Assembly: GCA_002869165.1 (NCBI GenBank)
Contig: PKTK01000003.1
Span: 62,001-126,000, forward strand
Origin: Candidatus Parcubacteria bacterium
GTDB lineage: Bacteria; Patescibacteria; ABY1; BM507; UBA12075
Reading direction: 5' to 3'
Length of the DNA: 64,000 bases
The notes under the pieces were generated by a model. The model had not been told where the DNA came from, did not search any database, and worked only from the letters and a program-made list of their open reading frames with translations. The position numbers and the translations under genes are program-made. Positions 7,965 to 14,327 of the stretch are shown in pieces; position 1 is the stretch's first letter, and every line of letters starts with the position of its first letter.

Positions 7965-8015
7965 ATTTCCCGACCTCCGAGGTCTGCAAGTTGCAGACCT
8001 CGGAGGTCGGGAAAT
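7965..8015. repeat. Perfect 25-bp palindrome in the ligA leader
   Basis: The left arm 7965-7989 and right arm 7991-8015 are exact inverted copies around one central base. The arms include GACCTCCGAGGTC. It is GC-rich against an AT-rich background and ends 8 bp before the ligA ATG, so in RNA it would place a very stable hairpin at the ribosome-binding region. Confidence 0.8.
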
Positions 8016-8023
8016 ATTAAGAA

Positions 8024-10207
8024 ATGGATAAAAAACAAGCACAAATGAGAATAATGAAATTACGAAACGAGATCAACCATCATCGTTATCTTTACCATGT
8101 TCTAGACAAGGCTGAGATCTCTGAGGCTGTGCTTGATAGTTTGAAAGATGAGTTGCAAAAACTCGAAGAGAAATATCCCGAGTTCATTACATCAGATTCA
8201 CCCACCCAAAGAGTTGCCGGTAAACCTTTGGATAAGTTTTCCAAAGCTAGTCACTCCAAGAGGATGATAAGTTTGTTTGACGCCTTTTCATCTGAGGATA
8301 TGAAAGACTGGGAAAAGAGAAACAGAAATTATTTAGTAAAGAATAGTAACCACCCCTATCCGTCTGCTGGCGAACCCTTTTTGAAAAAAGAAAGGAAAGA
8401 AGTCTCCCCTTTGCAAGGGGAGTACCTGAGCGAAGCGAAGGGAAGGGGTTTTGAATACTACTGCGAACTAAAACTTGATGGTCTAGCCGTGGCCATTCGA
8501 TTTGAAAGATCTGATTTTGATATAGCTATTACCAGAGGCGATGGACAAACAGGTGAGGTGATAACGCAAAATGTAAAAACTATTGAAAGCATACCCTTGA
8601 AGTTGCGTTATCCATTAAGTGAGGAGTTTGAAAAAGCTGGGATTAGTAATGAGCAATGTGAATTGATTTATGAAGCTTTGAATACTGGAACGATTGAAGT
8701 GAGAGGAGAAGCAATAATGACTAAAAAAGTTTTTGAGGACTTGAATAAGCAGTACAAAAAACAAGGCAGAGCAGAATTGTCCAATCCACGTAATGGAGCA
8801 GCCGGCTCACTTAGACAGTTAGATCCGAAGCTAGCAGCTGAGCGTAAACTTGATTTTTATGCCTATGATCTAGTAGGGGAGTTTGGCTTGGAAACGCAAG
8901 AGCAAAAATTTATAGTACTAAAAATGCTTGGCTTGAAAATTTTGTCTGAGAATAAATATTGTCAAAATATCGATGAGGTAATTGACTTTCAAAAGGAGTG
9001 GATTGAAAAACGCGAGGAACTTGATTTTTACATTGATGGAGTTGTTGTTAAGGTGAATAATTTAAATCTTTGGGATGTTCTTGGGATTGTTGGTAAGGGC
9101 CCAAGATACATGATAGCCTATAAATTTCCGGCCGAACAAGCTACGACCAGAGTTTTGGATGTTGTTTGGCAGGTTGGCAGAACAGGTGCTTTGACTCCTG
9201 TGGCACATCTTAAACCAGTTAATGTGGGTGGAGCGGTAATCTCCAATTCCAGCCTTCATAATATGGATGAAATCAATAGATTAAATTTGCGGATAGGTGA
9301 TACTGTTATTATTGAACGCGCTGGAGATGTGATCCCCAAGGTTGTGAAAGTGCTGGAAAATTTGCGGACCGGAGAAGAAAAGAAAATTGATAGTCCCAAG
9401 AAATGTCCAATATGTAGTTCTGAAGTTAAGAAGCAAAAAGATCAAGTAGCTTATAAGTGTACCAACAAAGATTGTTTTGCCACTAAGTTACGTGGTCTTA
9501 TTCATTTTGCTTCTAAATCTGCTCTAGATATTGAAGGTCTTGGTGAAAAGATTGTCGAGCAGTTGTATAAGGAGAAGTTGGTGGTAGATATTGGAGATTT
9601 TTATAATTTAAAAAAGGGTGATTTGATGTTACTTGAGCGCTTTGCTGAAAAGTCAGCAGATAACTTGATTAATTCTATTCAAGCAAAAAAGGAAATTAGT
9701 TTGGAAAAACTTTTATATTCTTTAGGTATAATGCACGTTGGCGAGGAAACAGCTATAGTGTTAGCTAATTTTTATTTTTCCCATGAGCAAAAGACAAATT
9801 TTAATAGTATTATTAAATTCTTTAAAAACATTAAAAATAGTGATTTGGAAGAAATAAATGATATTGGACCAAAAGTTTCTAAAGCAATCATGGAATGGTG
9901 GCAAAATGAACAAAATATTCATATTTTGGAGAAATTGTCTAATAATGGTGTAAAAATTACCAAAAAAGAACTAATAACAAATTCCAAGTTACAAGGGAAA
10001 ACCGTTGTTTTGACTGGCAGCTTGACAAAATTGACAAGAAATGAAGCAAAGGATAAAATAAGGACTATGGGTGCAAAGGCCAGCTCAACAGTAACTAAAA
10101 ATACAGATTTACTGATAGTAGGCGAAAATCCAGGATCAAAGTATGATAAGGCCAAGGAATTGGGGATTGAAATCATTACTGAGGAAGATTTTTTGAATAG
10201 CTTCTAG
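8024..10207 (+). CDS. ligA: NAD-dependent DNA ligase LigA
   Basis: 727 aa, against about 670 for typical LigA. It seals nicks in duplex DNA using NAD+ in replication and repair. The order is the Ia domain (residues 1-70), the nucleotidyltransferase domain with catalytic K150 in KLDG, the OB fold, a C4 zinc finger (C461, C464, C479, C484), HhH repeats (about 500-640) and a C-terminal BRCT domain (about 650-727). Residues about 109-142, just before the EYYCELKLDG motif, are an extra segment. It is encoded by a palindromic repeat also found at 15792-15885 and, inverted, at 57743-57846. This shifts the catalytic Lys from about 115 to 150. The gene follows a 25-bp palindrome. Its last codons are part of the left arm of the cassette at 10198. 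Confidence 0.97.
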   Translation: MDKKQAQMRIMKLRNEINHHRYLYHVLDKAEISEAVLDSLKDELQKLEEKYPEFITSDSPTQRVAGKPLDKFSKASHSKRMISLFDAFSSEDMKDWEKRNRNYLVKNSNHPYPSAGEPFLKKERKEVSPLQGEYLSEAKGRGFEYYCELKLDGLAVAIRFERSDFDIAITRGDGQTGEVITQNVKTIESIPLKLRYPLSEEFEKAGISNEQCELIYEALNTGTIEVRGEAIMTKKVFEDLNKQYKKQGRAELSNPRNGAAGSLRQLDPKLAAERKLDFYAYDLVGEFGLETQEQKFIVLKMLGLKILSENKYCQNIDEVIDFQKEWIEKREELDFYIDGVVVKVNNLNLWDVLGIVGKGPRYMIAYKFPAEQATTRVLDVVWQVGRTGALTPVAHLKPVNVGGAVISNSSLHNMDEINRLNLRIGDTVIIERAGDVIPKVVKVLENLRTGEEKKIDSPKKCPICSSEVKKQKDQVAYKCTNKDCFATKLRGLIHFASKSALDIEGLGEKIVEQLYKEKLVVDIGDFYNLKKGDLMLLERFAEKSADNLINSIQAKKEISLEKLLYSLGIMHVGEETAIVLANFYFSHEQKTNFNSIIKFFKNIKNSDLEEINDIGPKVSKAIMEWWQNEQNIHILEKLSNNGVKITKKELITNSKLQGKTVVLTGSLTKLTRNEAKDKIRTMGAKASSTVTKNTDLLIVGENPGSKYDKAKELGIEIITEEDFLNSF
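8350..8455 (+). repeat. In-frame palindromic repeat inside ligA
   Basis: TCTCCCCTTTGCAAGGGGAG and the following TACCTGAGCGAAGCGAAGGGAAGGGGTTT match the glycosyltransferase copy at 15792-15885 and the inverse complement of 57743-57790. The insert adds about 34 codons without breaking the frame. Confidence 0.75.
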
Positions 10208-10645
10208 CTTCTAGCTATTAGCTTTTAGGAATATGAATGAAATAAATTCTTACAAAGATTTAATAGTGTAGCAAAAGTCTATGGATTTAGCAGAGATGGT
10301 TTATGGATACACCGAAGAACTTCCAAGTATTGAACAATTTGGTTTAAAGGTGCAGATGAGGAGAAGCGTGGTCTCAATACCTTCAAACATTGCTGAGGGA
10401 AGAGGTCGGGGAACAAGAAAAGATTTTTGCTATTTTTTAAGAATTGCTCTTGGATCTTGCAACGAATTAGAGACACAGTTAGAATTATCAAAAAGAATTT
10501 ACAAAATAGATTTGAATAATAAAGATATAAAATTGTTGTTAACTGAAGTAGTAAAAATGCTTAAAACTTTTATTAAAAAATTGAACGTGTAACTTGTAGT
10601 TTTTTGCATATGCTCTAAAAGCTAAAAACTAAAAGCTAGAAGCTA
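10198..10645 (+). mobile_element. IVS-like cassette 2: terminal inverted repeats around a four-helix-bundle gene
   Basis: The 31-nt arm at 10198-10228 (TAGCTTCTAGCTT...) is inverted at 10615-10645 with three mismatches, two of which allow G-U pairs. The 448-bp unit contains one four-helix-bundle gene, and its length almost equals the 451 bp of the unit at 2013-2463. The left arm includes the last codons and stop of ligA. The arms' sequence is unrelated to that of the first unit. Mobility is inferred. Confidence 0.6.
10233..10592 (+). pseudogene. Four-helix-bundle protein (IVS/S23 family), interrupted by TAG
   Basis: From ATG 10233 the frame reads MNEINSYKDLIV, then TAG at 10269-10271, then QKSMDLAEMVYGYTEELP and onward to 10592. 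The family N-terminus is Y-K-D-L-x-V-W-Q-K, so the TAG replaces the conserved Trp codon (TGG to TAG by one substitution). The rest is intact: QMRRSVVSIPSNIAEGRGR and KDFCYFLRIALGSCNELETQ carry the family signature. If translated from the internal ATG 10281, a 103-aa protein lacking the first helix start would be made. It lies between ligA and gatC inside inverted repeats. Function unknown. Confidence 0.82.
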
Positions 10646-10653
10646 AATATAAT

Positions 10654-10944
10654 ATGAAATTACAAAAAAAAGACATTCAACATATTGCGAAATTAGCTCG
10701 TCTTGAATTGACTGAAAAGGAGTATGATTTGTATGGAGAGCAATTGTCAGGCGTTTTAGAATTTATTGATAAACTTAGTGAGGTTAATACTGATAACGTA
10801 GAGCCAACTGCTCAAGTAACAGGTCTTCTTAATATTTTGCGTGAAGACAAGGTCATGGATTGGAATGAGAAAGAACAAGCTGATGCTTTTAAGGAAGCGC
10901 CAAATTTTGAGGACAATCAATACAAAGTTAAGAGAGTGCTCTAA
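10654..10944 (+). CDS. gatC: Glutamyl-tRNA(Gln)/aspartyl-tRNA(Asn) amidotransferase subunit C
   Basis: 96 aa, the normal size. The N-terminal signature DIQHIAKLARLELTEKE and the C-terminal lead-in TAQVTGLLNILREDKV are typical of GatC. It stabilises GatA and helps couple it to GatB in the complex that converts misacylated Glu-tRNA(Gln) to Gln-tRNA(Gln). gatA follows 28 bp downstream; gatB is not in this window. Confidence 0.95.
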   Translation: MKLQKKDIQHIAKLARLELTEKEYDLYGEQLSGVLEFIDKLSEVNTDNVEPTAQVTGLLNILREDKVMDWNEKEQADAFKEAPNFEDNQYKVKRVL

Positions 10945-10972
10945 TTAACTATCAATTATAATTACGAATTTT

Positions 10973-12424
10973 ATGAAACTTAATGAATTAAATATTAGAG
11001 AAGCGCAAGCTAAATTGGTAGCAGGAGAGATTACTTCAGTGGATTTAACCAAGGCTTGTCTTGAGCGTATCAAAGAGGTGGATGAGAAGGTTCATGCTTG
11101 TCTTAATGTATATGAGGAAATGGCTTTACTTGAAGCAAGAGAAGCCGATCTGCGAAGAGAAAAGGGTGAGAAGGGGGAGCTGTTAGGCATTCCGTATATT
11201 GCTAAGGATAATATTTTGGCCAGAGGAACAAAAACAACTGCCGCATCAAAGATATTAGAAAATTATACTGCCCCTTTTGATGCTACTATTATCAAAAGAT
11301 TGAAGGAGCAGGGAGCAGTTTTGCTTGCCAAGGCAAATCTTGACGAGTTTGCTCATGGAGCAAGTACAGAAAACAGCGCCTTTGGTACAACTCACAATCC
11401 TTGGGATTTGGAATGTGTGCCAGGTGGTTCATCTGGCGGCTCAGCTGCATCAGTTGCTTCTGATATGTGTATTTTTGCCTTGGGCACAGACACAGGCGGC
11501 TCTATTAGGCATCCTGCCAGTCTTTGTAATGTAGTAGGACTCAAGCCAAGCTATGGTAGGTCAAGTAGATTTGGTCTTATTGCTATGACTAGTTCTACCG
11601 ATGTTCCTGGCCCGCTTTGTAAAAATGTAGAAGATTCAGCAATTGTCCTTGAAGCTATAGCTGGGCAAGACAAGAATGATGCAACTACAATTGATAAAGA
11701 AGTTGATGACTACAAAGATAATTTGAAGAATGAAATAAAGGGAAAAAAGATTGGTATTTCACCTGAAATTGTAGGCCAACTTAGTGGCGAATCAAAAGAA
11801 ATATTTGATGAAGCAAAGAAAAAGTTTGAAGAATTGGGAGCAGAGATTGTTGAAGTATCTCTTCCTAACGCCAAGTATGGTGTACCAGTTTATTACATTA
11901 TCACCCCTTCAGAGATTAGTTCAAACTTAGGCAGATTTGATGGTATTCGGTATGGAATGAGTAGTGAAGAGACTGAGGATCTAACCGAATTTTATTCAAA
12001 AACAAGAGGCAAGGGCTTTGGCCCAGAAGTTAAACGTAGAATTATGCTTGGAACCTATGCTTTGTCGGCTGGATATTATGATGCTTATTATCTCAAAGCA
12101 CAAAAAGTTCGTACTGTTATCAAGGAAGAACTTGATAGGGCATTGGAGGAAGTTGATGTTTTGATTACACCAACAGCAGCAGGACCTGCTTTCAAGATAG
12201 GAGAACAATCAGACGATCCATTGAAAATGTATCTTGAAGATATGTTTGTTTCACCTCCTTCTCTGGCTGGCCTTCCAGCTGTATCTATTCCAGCTGGATT
12301 TATAAATGATATGCCAGTTGGTATGCAAGTTATTGGAAAACGATTCGATGAGAAAACTGTTTTAAATTTTTCTTATATTTTTGAACAAGCCACAGATTAT
12401 CACAAAAAGAAAGCTAAACTATAA
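10973..12424 (+). CDS. gatA: Glutamyl-tRNA(Gln) amidotransferase subunit A
   Basis: 483 aa, full length. It has the amidase signature with the Ser-cisSer-Lys triad: K78 (PYIAKDN), S153 in GGSSGGSAA and nucleophile S177 in GTDTGGSIRHPA. GatA releases ammonia from glutamine and channels it to GatB for tRNA-dependent amidation in the cytoplasm. It follows gatC. The presence of GatCA implies this organism makes Gln-tRNA by the indirect route. Confidence 0.97.
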   Translation: MKLNELNIREAQAKLVAGEITSVDLTKACLERIKEVDEKVHACLNVYEEMALLEAREADLRREKGEKGELLGIPYIAKDNILARGTKTTAASKILENYTAPFDATIIKRLKEQGAVLLAKANLDEFAHGASTENSAFGTTHNPWDLECVPGGSSGGSAASVASDMCIFALGTDTGGSIRHPASLCNVVGLKPSYGRSSRFGLIAMTSSTDVPGPLCKNVEDSAIVLEAIAGQDKNDATTIDKEVDDYKDNLKNEIKGKKIGISPEIVGQLSGESKEIFDEAKKKFEELGAEIVEVSLPNAKYGVPVYYIITPSEISSNLGRFDGIRYGMSSEETEDLTEFYSKTRGKGFGPEVKRRIMLGTYALSAGYYDAYYLKAQKVRTVIKEELDRALEEVDVLITPTAAGPAFKIGEQSDDPLKMYLEDMFVSPPSLAGLPAVSIPAGFINDMPVGMQVIGKRFDEKTVLNFSYIFEQATDYHKKKAKL

Positions 12425-12427
12425 AAT

Positions 12428-13171
12428 ATGTCTATAAAAAAAATCGGGCCCATTATTGTTTTGTTTATTGGCTTGATTTTTTTGTTGCTGATTAATTATT
12501 TTTTTTATTGTTATTTTATTGGGGATAAAGAAATTTCTCCAGAGGCGCAGTTACATGTAGACAAGGAGGCAATTTATGATTTTGGTGTGCAAAATGAAGA
12601 GTTGGTATATGATTTTCATATTGGGAATAGTGATTTTGTGATGAGTGACAAGCAGTACGGTTTGGAAATAATTGTTTTTGATGATCCAAGCGGTCCCTTT
12701 GCCCCAGAATATTACCAGACTTTAAAGATGATAGATAATGAATATGATGAAGCTAAAATAGCTCTGCGATTGTTGCCTTTGGCTAGTCATGATTATTCTA
12801 GACAGGCTAGCTTGGCCGTGCTTTGCGCTGGCGAACAAGGAAAGTTTTTTGAAGCTTATGAAGCAGTCCTAGATTTGAATATACAAAAACAGGTGAATAT
12901 AGATAGTATAAAGTCAAAAACATCTGTGTTGGTAGATGATCTTGAGAGTTATAACAATTGTCTGGTTTCTTCAACTAGCATAGCAGCACTTGAAAAATGG
13001 GAAGAGCAAGCCGATGATAATGCAGTTATTGGCACCCCAAGCACTTTTATCGCTAATACTCCTTATCCAGGCGCATATCAGCTTGATGATTTTGTAGACA
13101 CGGCCTGTCTTGAAAGAGAGGGCCTGTATACAATTATCAATGAAAAATTAAGAATGAAGAACGTAGAATAA
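12428..13171 (+). CDS. DsbA-like thioredoxin-fold protein lacking the CxxC active site
   Basis: 247 aa. One N-terminal membrane segment (VLFIGLIFLLLINYFFY) anchors an external domain. The region LEIIVFDDPSGPFAPEYYQTL aligns with the strand and active-site helix of the Thioredoxin_4/DsbA family, which normally reads F-x-D-x-x-C-P-F-C; here both cysteines are replaced (SGPFA). The cis-proline loop IGTPSTFIAN and the late helix with CLVSS are kept. It starts 3 bp after gatA. The protein probably cannot act as an ordinary disulfide oxidase and may be a chaperone-like or structural relative. Confidence 0.7.
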   Translation: MSIKKIGPIIVLFIGLIFLLLINYFFYCYFIGDKEISPEAQLHVDKEAIYDFGVQNEELVYDFHIGNSDFVMSDKQYGLEIIVFDDPSGPFAPEYYQTLKMIDNEYDEAKIALRLLPLASHDYSRQASLAVLCAGEQGKFFEAYEAVLDLNIQKQVNIDSIKSKTSVLVDDLESYNNCLVSSTSIAALEKWEEQADDNAVIGTPSTFIANTPYPGAYQLDDFVDTACLEREGLYTIINEKLRMKNVE

Positions 13172-13325
13172 AGAAACCCCTTTATTAGTTGTCATTCTGA
13201 GCGTTAGCGAAGAATCTCTTAAACGTGGGTAACGGTAGGTCACTGCAAGTGACCGCCATCATGAACAGTACTTTTATCAGTATTTTTTTACTTAATTACC
13301 TTTTTTATTAGCACACAGATTTTTA
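13172..13325. repeat. Gene-free spacer with a REP-like fragment and small hairpin
   Basis: GTCATTCTGAGCGTTAGCGAAGAATCTCT (13191-13219) resembles one end of the dispersed TTTGTCAT-type elements. GGTCACT-GCA-AGTGACC (13238-13254) can form a 7-bp hairpin. No coding sequence is seen. Confidence 0.55.
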
Positions 13326-13452
13326 AAATATTTGTAAATAAAAAAGATGCACTAGCAGAAGAAAGATTTCTAAAAACTGGCAAAGGGAGAGAAAGAATTA
13401 AATATTTGTTAAAAAATTATTTTAAAAACAAGGATAATGGAAGGTTCGCCTA
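13326..13452 (+). pseudogene. Duplicated 3' fragment of the GIY-YIG gene plus 5' end of tRNA-Ser
   Basis: This 127-nt stretch is identical to 13645-13771. It carries the last 38 or so codons of the GIY-YIG gene and the first bases of the tRNA-Ser gene (GGAAGGTTCGCCTA), then stops. It has no start and no complete tRNA. It is the upstream half of a 319-bp partial tandem duplication. Confidence 0.85.
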
Positions 13453-13486
13453 CCCGACCAAGTCGGGCCCGCCTTGGGCGGGGAGG
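13453..13486. repeat. Two adjacent GC-rich mini-hairpins at the duplication junction
   Basis: CCCGAC-CAA-GTCGGG and CCCGCC-TTG-GGCGGG lie end to end, exactly at the point where the duplicated tRNA fragment ends. They are far richer in GC than their surroundings and look inserted. Confidence 0.65.
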
Positions 13487-13496
13487 CCATTTATTT

Positions 13497-13772
13497 ATGT
13501 ATTACGTATATATATTGTATAGTAAAAAATTAGACTGCCTATACAAGGGAAGTTGTAGTGATATCAAAGAAAGATTTAAAAGACATAATAGCAGAAGATC
13601 AAAAACAACAAGTCGGGGAATACCTTGGAAATTAGTTCATTTGCAAATATTTGTAAATAAAAAAGATGCACTAGCAGAAGAAAGATTTCTAAAAACTGGC
13701 AAAGGGAGAGAAAGAATTAAATATTTGTTAAAAAATTATTTTAAAAACAAGGATAATGGAAGGTTCGCCTAG
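13497..13772 (+). CDS. GIY-YIG domain endonuclease (UvrC N-terminal-like), overlapping tRNA-Ser
   Basis: 91 aa from ATG 13497; the frame is open to 13437 but that extension comes from the GC hairpin spacer. The domain begins YYVYILYS (GIY motif variant), then CLYKGSCSDIKERFKRHN (the YIG motif reads YKG; the Arg is conserved), and ends with the A-x-x-EE-x-F-L-K-T-G helix carrying the metal-binding Glu. Stand-alone members are thought to be nucleases. Its last four codons and stop (GRFA*) are the first 15 nt of the tRNA-Ser gene, so cleavage at the tRNA 5' end by RNase P would remove the end of the mRNA. Confidence 0.88.
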   Translation: MYYVYILYSKKLDCLYKGSCSDIKERFKRHNSRRSKTTSRGIPWKLVHLQIFVNKKDALAEERFLKTGKGRERIKYLLKNYFKNKDNGRFA

Positions 13773-13841
13773 AGGCCTATGGCGCCTGCTTGGAAAGCAG
13801 GTGAGTGCAAGCTCACGAGGGTTCGAATCCCTCACCTTCCG
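13758..13841 (+). tRNA. tRNA-Ser (anticodon GGA)
   Basis: The acceptor arms GGAAGGT/ACCTTCC pair fully, with G as discriminator. The D stem is GCC/GGC, the anticodon stem is CCTGC/GCAGG with loop TTGGAAA (anticodon GGA), the long variable arm is TGAG-TGCAAG-CTCA as in class II tRNAs, and the T arm is GAGGG-TTCGAAT-CCCTC. The 3' CCA is not encoded (the discriminator is followed by CAT). It overlaps the GIY-YIG gene on the same strand by 15 nt. Confidence 0.96.
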
Positions 13842-13858
13842 CATAAACAATATCTATG

Positions 13859-13885
13859 CTCTCTTAATAACAAGAGAGTTTTTAA
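13859..13885 (+). terminator. Terminator of the GIY-YIG/tRNA-Ser unit
   Basis: A 7-bp stem CTCTCTT/AAGAGAG with a 6-nt loop is followed by TTTTT, 18 bp after the tRNA. Confidence 0.8.
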
Positions 13886-13892
13886 AATAAAG

Positions 13893-13918
13893 AAAACAGG
13901 AAACTTTTGTTTCCTGTT
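13893..13918 (-). terminator. Terminator of the small minus-strand gene
   Basis: AACAGGAAAC-TTTT-GTTTCCTGTT is a 10-bp perfect hairpin. Read on the minus strand it is followed by a T-rich run (TTCTTTATTTT). It lies just beyond the stop of the gene at 13926-14123. Confidence 0.7.
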
Positions 13919-13925
13919 GGTAATA

Positions 13926-14123
13926 TTACCTTGATTGCTTTTTAACTTCATCGAAAAACTCATAGCCAAAGACGTAAAGAAGAAGAATAAGGATTGCAAT
14001 TACAATATTTATTATTGTTGGAAGTTCTGGAATAAATTTTGAAAAATTATTGAGAAAAAAAATTAATGTTATTACCATTGGAAAACATAGATACCACAAA
14101 AGAGTAGCCAAATTTTTGCTCAT
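13926..14123 (-). CDS. Small two-helix membrane protein, unknown function
   Basis: 65 aa. It has two hydrophobic segments (about residues 7-24 and 37-54) and a basic tail (EVKKQSR). A clear Shine-Dalgarno sequence (AAGGAG, about 6 bp before the ATG on the minus strand) and its own downstream hairpin support it as a real gene. I do not recognise the family. It runs opposite to all neighbours between the tRNA and the glycan cluster. Confidence 0.65.
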   Translation of the reverse strand: MSKNLATLLWYLCFPMVITLIFFLNNFSKFIPELPTIINIVIAILILLLYVFGYEFFDEVKKQSR

Positions 14124-14208
14124 AATTGTCTCCTTATTATTGATATTTGTATAAAAAACATTGTTAAAAAGAAACTAACATATATTCGAAAAAACGTCAA
14201 ATAAAAAC

Positions 14209-14311
14209 TTGAAATAAAAAGAATAAATATGTTACAATATAGTGGTAATTAAAAAAATTACGTAATCAGTTACGTAATTTTTATTTATCTCGTATTAATT
14301 GCGAGATTTAG
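14209..14311 (+). promoter_or_regulatory. Promoter and structured leader of the glycan cluster
   Basis: TTGAAA (14209-14214), an 18-bp spacer and TACAAT (14233-14238) form a promoter. In the transcript, AAAAATTACGTAA-TCAG-TTACGTAATTTTT (14253-14282) makes a perfect 13-bp hairpin ending in T, like an intrinsic terminator. CTCG...CGAG (about 14290-14305) can form a second small stem. The layout suggests attenuation before the first gene at 14328; this is inference. Confidence 0.6.
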
Positions 14312-14327
14312 CTTAGATTGAATAAAT

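Noticed and set aside
13437..13496. 20-residue N-terminal extension of the GIY-YIG protein
   Set aside because: It translates the duplicated tRNA fragment and GC hairpins; the domain begins at Met 13497.
13326..13771. Prophage or integrative element attachment sites at tRNA-Ser
   Set aside because: The duplicated part is the 5' end of the tRNA, not the usual 3' end, and no integrase gene is present. Treated as a local duplication.
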